DNA of 64,000 nucleotides from contig NZ_QVMN01000004.1 of the NCBI RefSeq assembly GCF_010501075.1, positions 62,001 to 126,000 on the forward strand, read 5' to 3'. Below are positions 51,601-60,944 of this stretch, piece by piece (the first letter of the stretch is position 1; the number at the start of each line of letters is the position of its first letter). Origin of the DNA: Dysgonomonas sp. 25. Lineage in GTDB: Bacteria; Bacteroidota; Bacteroidia; Bacteroidales; Dysgonomonadaceae. Position numbers and translations under genes: made by a program. The notes beneath the pieces are model-generated. The model was not told the origin of the DNA. It saw only the letters and a list, made by a program, of their open reading frames with translations, and did no database searches.

Positions 51601-54450
51601 ATGAATAAGTTACGTATTTTCACATATATACTGGTTTTGCTTGTGTTTTCAACGCCTTTCTGGGCGGCGCAAAAAGCTTATTCGTACAAGGCTGATACTC
51701 CATCTTTACCTTTGCGGACAGATACCGTAATCCCTTTAGATTCTTCACTCCTTCGGCGTACATTGCCTGTTCCGCGACGCGAATTGTCTGGTGATTCCGC
51801 TGACAATCAACCTTCGAGGCAACGGAAAGCCCCCCTTGTTGTAGACACCCTTTCCATCGATACCCTTTTTAGCGATACGCTGAAAAAGAAATCGACTTTG
51901 GATGCTGTGGTCGATTACAAGGCAAAGGATTCGATTGTCTTTACGGCGGGGAATATAGGGCATCTTTACGGTTCGAGCGAGGTGTACTATACCGACCTCA
52001 GCCTGAAAGCCGAAAATATAACCATGAATGTCGACAGCAGCATTGTGACAGCCAAATACGGGCTCGACTCGATAGGTGAAGAATTTGGTTATCCTGTTTT
52101 TGCCGAGAAGTCGGGAGAGTACGAATCGAAGAGGATGCGCTACAACTTCAAAACGAAAAAAGCCTATATCTGGCATACGATAACGCAGCAGGGCGAAGGA
52201 TACGTGGTAGCCGAGAATGCGAAGATGAATCCCGACAAAACTTTCTTCATGAAGGACGGGACATATACGACCTGCGACCATCACGACCATCCACACTTTT
52301 ATGTGCGGTTGACAAAGGCGAAGGTTCGTCCCGGCAAAAATGTGGTGACAGGGCCTGCTTATCTGGTTATCGAAGATTTGCCTATCCCGTTTCTGGGGAT
52401 TCCGTTCGGATTTTTCCCGATTACCGATTCTTATTCGTCGGGGGTGCTTTTCCCGTCGTTCGTAGATGATATGGATAAAGGATTCGGTCTGCACGACGGA
52501 GGATATTATTTTGCTATTAACGATCATATCGATTTAGGCCTTAGAGGGGAGATATATACGAAAGGATCGTGGGGATTGAGTGCCCGGTCGACATATAAAA
52601 ACCGATATAAATATAATGGTACGTTCGATATAGGGTATTTAGTTACTCAATTGGGCGAAAAGGGGATAGACCGTACTGTTCAGCGCGACCTGAAATTGAG
52701 CTGGACACACACGCAAGATCCTAAGTTCAATATGTACCGCACCTTCTCGGTGAAAGTGGATTATACATCGAGTACATACAACCGTAACCAGTTGAATTCG
52801 CAGGGGACACAGGCCTACACCGACAATAATAAGAGTTCGTCTATCACGCTGACGCAACGCATCCCGAATTCGCCTTGGACATTTTCGGGGATGATAAATG
52901 CTGCTCAAAGAATGAAGGACTCGACTGTTATGCTTACCCTGCCGCAGCTGAATATCTCGATGAGCCGTATTTATCCGTTCAAGCGGAAAGAGATGATGGG
53001 TGACGAGCGCTGGTACGAAAAAATATATATGAGCTATACGGCAGATATCCGTAACAGCATCACCACCAAAGAAGATAAACTCTTCGAATCGGATTTGACA
53101 AAAGACTGGAGCAACGGGATGAAATATTCCATTCCGATAGGGGCTACATTCAGTGTTCTTGACCATCTGAATATTACACCTTCGCTCAACTACAACGGAC
53201 GCGTATATACGCGCAAGGTGGAAAGGGGATATGATCCGTTGCAAAGCAAAACGGGGCTTATGCCGAAAGATACTATCAGCGGCCTCTACCATGTCTACGA
53301 TTTCAATTTTAACCTGTCCTTCCAGACAAAGTTGTATGGTATGTATAAGCCATTGATAGGAGGGAAAAAGATAGATGCCATCCGGCATGTGTTCACGCCG
53401 TCCGTTACCTATTCTTATGCGCCTAACTTTGCTTCTCCGCAATGGGGTGCTTACGAGAGCTATTCGTATTATGACGGAAACGGTGTCCTGCGAAAAGAAT
53501 ATTATTCGCCTTTCGAACGGGAAATATTCGGGACGGCGCCTAAGGGTATGCAAAGTTCGTTGAATTTCTCTTTCGAAAATAACCTCGAAATGAAGTGGCG
53601 GACGTCTGCCGACTCGTTGAAAAAGATTAGTCTGATTGATAATCTGGGAATCAACTTCAATTATAATATGGCAGCCGATTCCATGAAGTTGAGTAATATC
53701 AATACCAATATCCGTTTGAAGTTGAGCAAAAGCCTGACGATCAATCTGAGCGGGGTGTTCGACCCTTATTTATATGATCCCGTTTTCGACGATGTAGGTA
53801 ATATAAAGGGACTGCGCAAAGCCGACCGGCTTCGTATGTCGCATGGCAAAGGTATCGGGCGCTTGATGAGTACCAGCTATTCGATCAACCCGAATATAAA
53901 TCAGGATACCTTTAAGAAGTGGTTCGGGAAAGGAGACAAGGATGGTACGGGCGATTCCGATTCGCCCTCCGGACTGGAAGGCGAAAGTATGGAAGGTGAT
54001 ACGGACAAACCGAAGGAAAGCCTCTTTGCCAAAAAGCAGGATGACGATGGCGAGTACGACGATGACGGTTATCTGAAAAATGAAGTAAAATGGAGCTTGG
54101 GTATTCAGTATGGTATGAATTACGGGTACGACCAAAGCCGTATAGATAAAGATAAGCTCGAATATAAACGGAAGTTGAGACATACTTTCGGTCTGAACGG
54201 AAATATACAGCCCACCAAGAACTGGAATTTCTCGTTCAGTCTCAACTATGACTTTGATGCAAAGAGGGTAGCTTATTCTTCTTTCAATCTTTCGCGTAAT
54301 CTGCACTGCTGGACGATTACTTCCAGCTTCTCGCCGATGGGACAGAACAAGTTCTTCTATGTCAAAATCAGCGCAAGCTCTCAATTGCTGCAAGACCTGA
54401 AATGGGAAGAGCGTAAGCGCGCATCGAGCATCGACCCTATATGGGATTAA
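51601..54450 (+). CDS. lptD: LPS-assembly outer-membrane protein LptD-like
   Basis: 949-residue outer-membrane barrel that inserts lipopolysaccharide into the outer leaflet. Signal-like helix about 5-24, then an OstA/LptA-like beta-jellyroll about 105-235 (AENITMNVDSSIVTAKYGLD, VVAENAKMNPDKTFFMKDGTY), the conserved LPIPFLGIPFGFFPI entry to the barrel, then a large C-terminal barrel. An acidic insertion KKQDDDGEYDDDGYL near 815-830 is probably an outer loop. Cysteines for the E. coli-type disulfide pairing are not conserved, as in other Bacteroidota LptD. Confidence 0.9.
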   Translation: MNKLRIFTYILVLLVFSTPFWAAQKAYSYKADTPSLPLRTDTVIPLDSSLLRRTLPVPRRELSGDSADNQPSRQRKAPLVVDTLSIDTLFSDTLKKKSTLDAVVDYKAKDSIVFTAGNIGHLYGSSEVYYTDLSLKAENITMNVDSSIVTAKYGLDSIGEEFGYPVFAEKSGEYESKRMRYNFKTKKAYIWHTITQQGEGYVVAENAKMNPDKTFFMKDGTYTTCDHHDHPHFYVRLTKAKVRPGKNVVTGPAYLVIEDLPIPFLGIPFGFFPITDSYSSGVLFPSFVDDMDKGFGLHDGGYYFAINDHIDLGLRGEIYTKGSWGLSARSTYKNRYKYNGTFDIGYLVTQLGEKGIDRTVQRDLKLSWTHTQDPKFNMYRTFSVKVDYTSSTYNRNQLNSQGTQAYTDNNKSSSITLTQRIPNSPWTFSGMINAAQRMKDSTVMLTLPQLNISMSRIYPFKRKEMMGDERWYEKIYMSYTADIRNSITTKEDKLFESDLTKDWSNGMKYSIPIGATFSVLDHLNITPSLNYNGRVYTRKVERGYDPLQSKTGLMPKDTISGLYHVYDFNFNLSFQTKLYGMYKPLIGGKKIDAIRHVFTPSVTYSYAPNFASPQWGAYESYSYYDGNGVLRKEYYSPFEREIFGTAPKGMQSSLNFSFENNLEMKWRTSADSLKKISLIDNLGINFNYNMAADSMKLSNINTNIRLKLSKSLTINLSGVFDPYLYDPVFDDVGNIKGLRKADRLRMSHGKGIGRLMSTSYSINPNINQDTFKKWFGKGDKDGTGDSDSPSGLEGESMEGDTDKPKESLFAKKQDDDGEYDDDGYLKNEVKWSLGIQYGMNYGYDQSRIDKDKLEYKRKLRHTFGLNGNIQPTKNWNFSFSLNYDFDAKRVAYSSFNLSRNLHCWTITSSFSPMGQNKFFYVKISASSQLLQDLKWEERKRASSIDPIWD

Positions 54451-54507
54451 GCAGAAACGGCACAATCAATATAATTGTACCGCCTGTTATATCATTTCTT
54501 ACTTTAC

Positions 54508-55449
54508 TTATTTCCGCAATCTCACATAATCTACTCCGTGATTTTCGCCTTTGTGCAGGATGAGGCTTGCCCGCTCGCGGGTAGGGACAATGTTTTTTCG
54601 CAGGTTCTTCCGGTTGATTTCGCGCCAGATGGTGTGCGCTATCTTTTCGGCGTCGTTGTCGGCTAATAGCGAGTAATTGTAGAAGTATGACTTTTCGTCG
54701 GCAAACGCTCCTTTGCGGAACTTCATGAAGCGGGAAACGTACCATTTCTCCAACTGGCATTCTTCGGCATCTACATAGATGGAGAAATCGACATAGTCGG
54801 ACACGAAGCGGCGAGGCTTCTCCGAAGGGTAGTCCATTCCGCTCTGCAACACATTCAGCCCCTCAAGTATAAGGATGTCGGGCAGCTGGATAAGCGTTTC
54901 TTCTCCGGGAACGACGTCGTATATCAGGTGCGAGTATTTCGGCGCGCGCACTTCGGGCTTGCCGGATTTTATGTCTGTCACAAACTGCAACAGGCGCTTG
55001 ATATCGTATGATACGGGAAATCCTTTTTTCAGCATGGTTCCCTTTTTCTCCAATACCTCGTTCGGGTACAGGAAGCCATCGGTCGTGACTAGCGATACAC
55101 GGGTGTGCTCCTTCCAGCGGCTCAGCAAGGCTTGCAATACGCGGGCGGTGGTGCTTTTCCCTACCGATACGCTGCCGGCAATGCCGATGATGAAAGGGAT
55201 TTTCTGCTGTTGTTGATTGAGGAATTTCATCAGTACCGTTTGCCTTCCCGTGCGGGCATTGACATAATAACTCAATAGGCGCGAAAGGGGGAGGTATATA
55301 TCTTCTACTTCCTGCATCGAAAGTTCGTCGTCGATACCTTTCAGATTGTGAATCTCGCTTTCTGTCAGCGTGAGAGGTTCAGAGTTGCGCAAAGCAGCCC
55401 ATTCCTCGCGCAAAAAAGTCATATAGGGACTTAGGGAATTATTTTCCAT
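54508..55449 (-). CDS. coaA: Pantothenate kinase, type I
   Basis: First committed step of coenzyme A synthesis: phosphorylates pantothenate. 313 residues of the prokaryotic type I (CoaA) family. Walker [16 protein letters not shown] near 90-104; [14 protein letters not shown] and ILEGLNVLQ are family hallmarks. Length matches E. coli CoaA (316). Convergent with lptD. Confidence 0.95.
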   Translation of the reverse strand: MENNSLSPYMTFLREEWAALRNSEPLTLTESEIHNLKGIDDELSMQEVEDIYLPLSRLLSYYVNARTGRQTVLMKFLNQQQQKIPFIIGIAGSVSVGKSTTARVLQALLSRWKEHTRVSLVTTDGFLYPNEVLEKKGTMLKKGFPVSYDIKRLLQFVTDIKSGKPEVRAPKYSHLIYDVVPGEETLIQLPDILILEGLNVLQSGMDYPSEKPRRFVSDYVDFSIYVDAEECQLEKWYVSRFMKFRKGAFADEKSYFYNYSLLADNDAEKIAHTIWREINRKNLRKNIVPTRERASLILHKGENHGVDYVRLRK

Positions 55450-55573
55450 CGATAGTCATCATTTACGGCTGTAAAGATAGGAAATTTTCTATAAGGCTAT
55501 TTGTTCCTTGTCGTTTTATATATAAGTTTGCATCCGGATATTTTTTTGATATAAATTTTATAACACGAAACAG

Positions 55574-56146
55574 ATGAAACAAGTTAAAATTCTTTTCCTG
55601 CTTTTAGCCGTACTTCTGGCCGGAGCTTCTTGCGGAAGCGACGATGATGACAAAGTGTCGTACAAAAATGCCGACCTCGAAGGGTTGTGGGTTGCCAATG
55701 GATGGGGTAGTGCTATATCGGTAGGTGATAGCCAGATATCGACGCTGATTAAAAATTCCATTGAAGATATGTTTGGAACTGAGCCTACACAAATAGATGG
55801 CAAATACATCGCTTATTATTTTGATGGCGACGAAAGTGGTGTACAGGGTGTTAGTTCGACTTCCGGTTTGCTGGATGAGCATGGGCGCACGAATATTACT
55901 TACAATGTAACTAAAAATATACTTGCAATAAATGACGGGTCAGAAACCGAGCTTATTCCGATTAAATTGTATAATGAGAATATACAAATGAGTTTTACTT
56001 TCGACCTGACGAAAACTTATCAGGATAAGCAATTTATGCAAGAGCTACTGAATGAGGCCGGACTGACGCATATCGATGTGAATACGATCAAAGTGAAAGA
56101 AGTTAAGTGCCATCTTTCTTTCCTTAAAGTAGCTGCCGGAACCTGA
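55574..56146 (+). CDS. Hypothetical lipoprotein, lipocalin-like
   Basis: 190-residue lipoprotein (lipobox GASC, then acidic SDDDDK). The beta-rich body with LEGLWVANGW at the start of the mature part recalls lipocalin-like Bacteroidota lipoproteins of unknown function (DUF4925/DUF5004 type); exact family uncertain. Seventeen bp upstream of the NUDIX gene, possibly the same transcript. Confidence 0.7.
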   Translation: MKQVKILFLLLAVLLAGASCGSDDDDKVSYKNADLEGLWVANGWGSAISVGDSQISTLIKNSIEDMFGTEPTQIDGKYIAYYFDGDESGVQGVSSTSGLLDEHGRTNITYNVTKNILAINDGSETELIPIKLYNENIQMSFTFDLTKTYQDKQFMQELLNEAGLTHIDVNTIKVKEVKCHLSFLKVAAGT

Positions 56147-56162
56147 TAGGCATTTTACCTCA

Positions 56163-56726
56163 ATGAAAGAAGAAAACAAAAACTGGGAGACATTGGGCTC
56201 CGAATATCTGCTGCAAGAGCCGTGGTGTACGGTCAGGCAGGATCATGTGAGGCTGCCGTCGGGAGTTGAAATACCGAATTATTATGTGTTCGAGTATAGC
56301 AACTGGACGAATGTTGTTGCTATCACCAAAGAGCAGCAGTTTGTTATGATCAAGCAATACCGGCACGGATTGGGCATCAGGACGTACGAACTTCCGGCGG
56401 GTGTGTGCGACGATACGGATGCCAATCCGATGGAGTCAGCCAAAAGAGAGTTGTATGAAGAAACCGGATATGGCAGTGGCGAGTGGCAACTTCTGACCGT
56501 TGTTTCAGCTAATTCGGGTACGCATACCAACCTTTGCTATTGCTATCTGGCGACCAATGTGGAGAAAATATCCACCCAGCATCTGGAGGAGACGGAAGAT
56601 ATAGAGGTGGTGCTTCTGTCGCTGGATCAGCTAAAAGAAGTCCTGCAGCAAGACCTGATGAAGCAAGCTATGCAGACTGCCCCTTTGTGGAAGTATATGG
56701 CGACACGCCATCTGTTTCAGGAATAA
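56163..56726 (+). CDS. NUDIX hydrolase (ADP-ribose pyrophosphatase-like)
   Basis: 187-residue cytoplasmic NUDIX enzyme. The box reads G, a slightly stretched loop, then RELYEETGYGSG, so the core REUxEExGU is intact while the first glutamate of the box is replaced by an aspartate/alanine region. The overall layout (QYRHGLGIRTYELPAGV before the box) is that of ADP-ribose pyrophosphatases. Terminator follows at 56758. Confidence 0.88.
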   Translation: MKEENKNWETLGSEYLLQEPWCTVRQDHVRLPSGVEIPNYYVFEYSNWTNVVAITKEQQFVMIKQYRHGLGIRTYELPAGVCDDTDANPMESAKRELYEETGYGSGEWQLLTVVSANSGTHTNLCYCYLATNVEKISTQHLEETEDIEVVLLSLDQLKEVLQQDLMKQAMQTAPLWKYMATRHLFQE

Positions 56727-56757
56727 ACAGCTATGTTTTTTTTGAACGATATAAAGT

Positions 56758-56784
56758 CCCGCCCCGGAAAGGCGGGCTTTTTTT
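56758..56784 (+). terminator. Rho-independent terminator after the NUDIX gene
   Basis: CCCGCC (56758-56763) pairs with GGCGGG (56771-56776), followed by seven T's. Confidence 0.9.
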
Positions 56785-56823
56785 ATGGATGCATTTTGCG
56801 AAAAAAATCAAAATAATTTGCAT

Positions 56824-56863
56824 GTGACCGAACGGTTACTTATATTTGTAGCCGATTGGTCAC
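56824..56863. promoter_or_regulatory. Candidate TetR operators flanking the -7 box
   Basis: GTGACC (56824-56829, within an imperfect palindrome ending GGTTAC at 56839) and GGTCAC (56858-56863, in CCGATTGGTCAC) bracket the -7 element. Spacing would let the encoded TetR dimers cover the promoter. Confidence 0.55.
56841..56848 (+). promoter_or_regulatory. -7 promoter element of the TetR/nitroreductase operon
   Basis: TATATTTG, a perfect TAnnTTTG, 28 bp before ATG 56877. Confidence 0.65.
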
Positions 56864-56876
56864 AAATAAATAATAA

Positions 56877-57470
56877 ATGATGGCAAAAGAAAGAGATCGG
56901 CAGTTATCCGAAGAGAAATTGATAAATGCTGTTGGAGAATTGATAGAAGAAACGGGATTCGAGCATCTTGGGATTAATCAGGTTGCTAAAAAGGCCGGAT
57001 TTTCCAAAAACCTGATCTACCGGTACTTCGAATCGTTGGACGGGTTGATTTATGCCTATATGAAGAAGTATGACTTCTGGGTGAATGCCATAACAGAACG
57101 GCCGGATGTGTCGGACGTTAAAGGGTATTTAAAAGGCTTTTATCGCAGGGAGATGGCCGAGTACAGGGGCAATATCGCGCTGAAAAGGTTGAGGCGCTGG
57201 GAGTTGGCTACGGATAAGGATTTTGTAATGGAGATTCGTGCACAACGGGAAAAGAACGGTGTACAATTCCTGCATATGATGGCCGGGTTCGCCAAAGTGG
57301 ATAAGGCACAGATACAAGCTATATCTACTATTGTAGATGCCGGAATCGCTTATCTTGCTATGCTCGAAGAGAATTGCCGGATGTACAACGGCATCGATAT
57401 TCAGAGTGATAGCGGGTGGGCGCAGATTGCTGAAGGAATCGATGCGCTTATAGATACAATAATAAAATAA
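56877..57470 (+). CDS. TetR-family transcriptional regulator
   Basis: 197 residues: N-terminal HTH about 10-60 (LINAVGELIEETGFEHLGINQVAKKAGFSKNL includes the turn and recognition helix KAGFSKNLIYRYFES) and a helical ligand domain. Probably represses its own operon through the flanking GTGACC/GGTCAC sites and so controls the nitroreductase-like gene 7 bp downstream. A second ATG at 56880 is equally possible. Confidence 0.9.
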   Translation: MMAKERDRQLSEEKLINAVGELIEETGFEHLGINQVAKKAGFSKNLIYRYFESLDGLIYAYMKKYDFWVNAITERPDVSDVKGYLKGFYRREMAEYRGNIALKRLRRWELATDKDFVMEIRAQREKNGVQFLHMMAGFAKVDKAQIQAISTIVDAGIAYLAMLEENCRMYNGIDIQSDSGWAQIAEGIDALIDTIIK

Positions 57471-57477
57471 TATACGC

Positions 57478-58500
57478 ATGAAAAAAATAAGTTTATTCTT
57501 CATTATAATTCTTTATTATATGGCAAGTATTAATGCGCAAAATGCCGATCATCTGTTTATGGTCGGAGAGGCGATAAAAGCTCCGTCGGGACATAATACG
57601 CAGCCTTGGCTTTTCAGGATCAGCGATGATGCTATCCAGATACTTCCCAATTATGATAAATCGCTGCCTGTGGTCGATCCTGATAACAGGGAATTATTTA
57701 TCAGTTTGGGATGTGCAGCGGAGAACCTGCGCATTGCAGCCTCGCACAAAGGATATGCTGCCGCACTCGATATTTCGGAAGAAGGAATCATTACCGTGAA
57801 TTTGACGAAAGATGCTTCTGTAGAGGTAGATAGCCTTTTTTGGCAGATTGCCGTCCGCCAGACTAACCGAAGCATATATAACGGGCAGATGGTTTCGGCG
57901 GATACCATCAACTTGCTGAAAAGAGTTTTCGACGAATCGCCCGTTAATGCTTATTTCTACGAAAAGGGAACAGCAGAATTCGATTCCATCGCCAATTATG
58001 TTGTGATGGGGAATGTATTGCAGATGCAGGATAAGGCATTTAAAAAAGAACTTAGATCGTGGATGCGATTTAATAAGAAGCATCAGGATGAAATGAATGA
58101 CGGGTTGAGTTATGCGGTCTTTGGTGCTCCTAATTTGCCGAAATTCATCGTCAAACCGATTCTGTCGAAAGCTGTAAACGAAAAATCACAGAATAAGGGA
58201 GATAAGAAAAAAATAGCGTCGTCCTCTCATTTTGTCCTGCTGACCACAGCATCTAACACATGCGAAGAATGGATAAAGCTTGGCATCATACTGGAGCGCT
58301 TTTTGTTGAAATCGACGAGGTTGGGGATAATACATGCTTATATGAACCAGCCGAACGAGGTCAGCCACTTGTCTGCCGCAATGGCCGAAACGCTGAATAT
58401 ATCCGATGAACATCCTACCATATTGCTGCGGATAGGCTATGGAGAGAAAATGCCTTATTCGAAAAGAATGCCTGTGGAAAAGGTGATCCTAAATGAATAG
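57478..58500 (+). CDS. Exported Acg-type nitroreductase-family protein
   Basis: 340 residues with a signal peptide ending in SINAQ. The mature part resembles the Acg/NfnB-like nitroreductase branch: APSGHNTQPW near residue 37 (FMN phosphate region), ISLGCAAENLRIAASHKGY, RQTNRSIY and the late IGYGEKMPYSKR. The two FMN domains are present but an export signal is unusual for the family, so a periplasmic flavoprotein or an FMN-sequestering protein is possible. Under TetR control by position. Confidence 0.82.
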   Translation: MKKISLFFIIILYYMASINAQNADHLFMVGEAIKAPSGHNTQPWLFRISDDAIQILPNYDKSLPVVDPDNRELFISLGCAAENLRIAASHKGYAAALDISEEGIITVNLTKDASVEVDSLFWQIAVRQTNRSIYNGQMVSADTINLLKRVFDESPVNAYFYEKGTAEFDSIANYVVMGNVLQMQDKAFKKELRSWMRFNKKHQDEMNDGLSYAVFGAPNLPKFIVKPILSKAVNEKSQNKGDKKKIASSSHFVLLTTASNTCEEWIKLGIILERFLLKSTRLGIIHAYMNQPNEVSHLSAAMAETLNISDEHPTILLRIGYGEKMPYSKRMPVEKVILNE

Positions 58501-58600
58501 CGGATAAGGGGAAAATATAGAAAGCCGGTTGGGGTATTTTTCTCTATCTATAAAAGATGTAAAATATTTATATCTGTTCGGCAAATGGATAGAATCTGCT

Positions 58601-58608
58601 TATCTTTG
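58601..58608 (+). promoter_or_regulatory. -7 promoter element of sufB
   Basis: TATCTTTG, a perfect TAnnTTTG, with TTCG at 58577-58580 as a 20-bp-spaced near -33 box; 56 bp before ATG 58665. Confidence 0.6.
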
Positions 58609-58664
58609 TGTATAGAACAATCGCGCGAGCTGCTTGTTCTCCATATTAAAAACAACAGATAACC

Positions 58665-60122
58665 ATGCAGGAAGATCAAGATAAAATATTAGACGAAATC
58701 ACCAGCGGCGAATACAAATACGGATTCGTCACCGACATCGAAACCGAAGTAATACCGGTCGGTCTCAACGAAGACGTTGTCCGCATTATTTCGGCAAAGA
58801 AAAACGAGCCCGAATGGATGCTCGAATTCCGCCTGAAAGCCTATCGTCACTGGTGTACGATGGAGATGCCCCATTGGGCGCATCTGGAAATACCCGAAAT
58901 CGACTACCAGTCGATAAGCTACTACGCCGCCCCCAAAAAGAAAGACGGACCCAAAAGCATGGACGAGGTCGATCCCGAACTGATAAAGACATTCGACAAG
59001 CTGGGTATTCCGCTTCACGAGCGCGAGATGCTCGCCGGCGTGACGACGATGGCCGTGGATGCCGTTGTCGACAGCGTTTCGGTGAAAACAACATTCAAAG
59101 AAACATTGAAAGAGAAGGGGATTATCTTTTGCTCTTTCAGCGAGGCAGTGCAGGAACACCCCGATTTGGTAAAAGAATATCTGGGTTCGGTGGTGTCGTA
59201 CCGCGATAACTTTTTTGCTGCGCTTAACTCGGCTGTGTTCAGCGACGGGTCGTTTGTTTATATACCGAAAGGCGTACGCTGCCCGATGGAATTGTCGACC
59301 TATTTCCGTATCAATGCTGCCAATACAGGGCAATTTGAGCGGACACTGATTGTAGCCGACGATGATGCTTACGTGAGCTACCTCGAAGGCTGTACAGCTC
59401 CTATGCGCGACGAAAACCAACTGCACGCCGCCATTGTGGAAATAATCGCTCTCGACCGTGCGGAGGTGAAATATTCGACCGTACAGAACTGGTATCCGGG
59501 CGATAAAGAGGGAAAAGGCGGTATCTATAACTTCGTTACCAAACGCGGCATCTGCAAAGGTGTGGCTTCTAAAATATCGTGGACGCAGGTCGAGACAGGC
59601 TCGGCTGTTACGTGGAAATATCCATCGTGCATTCTTGCGGGAGATAATTCCATCGGCGAATTTTATTCGGTCGCCGTAACCAATAACCATCAGCAAGCCG
59701 ATACCGGTACGAAGATGATTCATATAGGCAAAAATACCAAAAGCCGTATCGTGTCGAAAGGTATTTCGGCAGGTGTCAGCCAGAACTCATACCGTGGTCT
59801 GGTCAAGGTTTCGGCTCGTGCCGAGAATGCCCGCAACCACTCGCAGTGCGACAGCTTGTTGCTGGGCGACAAATGCGGTGCGCATACCTTCCCTTATTCC
59901 GACATCAATAATCCTACGGCCATTATCGAGCATGAGGCTACAACCTCCAAGATAAGCGAGGATCAGATATTCTATTGCAATCAGCGGGGCATTGCCACCG
60001 AAGATGCCGTCGGGCTGATCGTCAACGGATACGCGAAGGAAGTGATGCAGAAACTCCCGATGGAGTTTGCCGTAGAAGCTCAAAAGCTACTCCAGATAAG
60101 CCTGGAAGGCAGTGTGGGGTAG
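58665..60122 (+). CDS. sufB: Iron-sulfur cluster scaffold protein SufB
   Basis: Scaffold subunit of the SUF iron-sulfur assembly complex, 485 residues. Family core is clear: [37 protein letters not shown], the C-terminal [26 protein letters not shown] (family part about 380-405), and [15 protein letters not shown]. Length is standard. Odd: it has its own promoter and terminator, and the next gene is unrelated, so sufC and sufD are not in the usual position. Confidence 0.96.
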   Translation: MQEDQDKILDEITSGEYKYGFVTDIETEVIPVGLNEDVVRIISAKKNEPEWMLEFRLKAYRHWCTMEMPHWAHLEIPEIDYQSISYYAAPKKKDGPKSMDEVDPELIKTFDKLGIPLHEREMLAGVTTMAVDAVVDSVSVKTTFKETLKEKGIIFCSFSEAVQEHPDLVKEYLGSVVSYRDNFFAALNSAVFSDGSFVYIPKGVRCPMELSTYFRINAANTGQFERTLIVADDDAYVSYLEGCTAPMRDENQLHAAIVEIIALDRAEVKYSTVQNWYPGDKEGKGGIYNFVTKRGICKGVASKISWTQVETGSAVTWKYPSCILAGDNSIGEFYSVAVTNNHQQADTGTKMIHIGKNTKSRIVSKGISAGVSQNSYRGLVKVSARAENARNHSQCDSLLLGDKCGAHTFPYSDINNPTAIIEHEATTSKISEDQIFYCNQRGIATEDAVGLIVNGYAKEVMQKLPMEFAVEAQKLLQISLEGSVG

Positions 60123-60144
60123 GGCTTAAACGATAATTTACGAA

Positions 60145-60175
60145 GATGCTTTCAGTTTTGGGAGCATCTTTTTTT
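60145..60175 (+). terminator. Rho-independent terminator of sufB
   Basis: GATGCT (60145-60150) pairs with AGCATC (60163-60168), followed by seven T's. Confidence 0.85.
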
Positions 60176-60262
60176 GTATGGAAACAGTCCTTTTTGCTAT
60201 GGAAAGTAATACATGTAATGAAACAGAAAGGGAAAAACGATAAAAAGTTGAGAAGAATTATT

Positions 60263-60270
60263 TATATTTG
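60263..60270 (+). promoter_or_regulatory. -7 promoter element of the 60330 gene
   Basis: TATATTTG, a perfect TAnnTTTG, 59 bp before ATG 60330. Confidence 0.6.
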
Positions 60271-60329
60271 TTATTCCATTAAGAGGGAACATAATAGAAT
60301 AGTAATATCAAACATAATAGAATAATCCT

Positions 60330-60935
60330 ATGAATTTCACTTCACTTTGCAATTCGATTTTCGAAAAAGCAATCAATGACTATCATACGACAAATGATGT
60401 AGATGCTCCTATCAATAATCCTTATACAGAAAGGACAATCGAGCAGCTATTGTATCTGAAAAACTGGATCGATACTGTTCAGTGGCATCTGGAGGATATT
60501 ATCCGCGAACCGGGCATAGATCCCGTAGTAGCGTTGGGTATCAAGCGTCGCATCGATAAATCCAATCAGGAGCGTACCGACCTCGTTGAATTGATAGACA
60601 GCTATTTCCTCGATAAATACAAAGATATACAGCCGAAAGCATCGGCTCAGATCAATACCGAAAGTCCGGCTTGGGCGATCGACCGTTTGTCTATTCTCGC
60701 GCTTAAAATCTATCATATGAATGAAGAGGCTACGCGCAAGGATGCAACGGAAGAACACCGTCAGCAATGCCAGAAGAAACTGGATGTGCTGCTCGAACAA
60801 CGCACCGACCTGTCGACTGCAATAGAAGAACTGCTGCAGGATATCGAGCAAGGGAACAAGTATATGAAAGTATACAAGCAGATGAAGATGTATAACGACC
60901 CGAATCTGAATCCTGTTTTATACGGGAAGAAATAG
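60330..60935 (+). CDS. DUF4254-family protein
   Basis: 201-residue soluble helical protein of the DUF4254 family of Bacteroidota, found next to LPS glycosyltransferase genes. Segments FEKAINDYH, HWHLEDIIREPGID-like and NKYMKVYKQMKMYNDPNLNP are typical. No catalytic motif is visible. It probably assists envelope glycan synthesis with the GT9 gene 9 bp downstream. Confidence 0.82.
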   Translation: MNFTSLCNSIFEKAINDYHTTNDVDAPINNPYTERTIEQLLYLKNWIDTVQWHLEDIIREPGIDPVVALGIKRRIDKSNQERTDLVELIDSYFLDKYKDIQPKASAQINTESPAWAIDRLSILALKIYHMNEEATRKDATEEHRQQCQKKLDVLLEQRTDLSTAIEELLQDIEQGNKYMKVYKQMKMYNDPNLNPVLYGKK

Positions 60936-60944
60936 CGCATTCCT

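Noticed and set aside
52639-53553. 304-residue open frame opposite lptD
   Set aside because: Antisense to the LptD barrel, no domain seen.
58689-59723. 344-residue open frame opposite sufB
   Set aside because: Antisense to the conserved SufB core; a by-product of its codon use.
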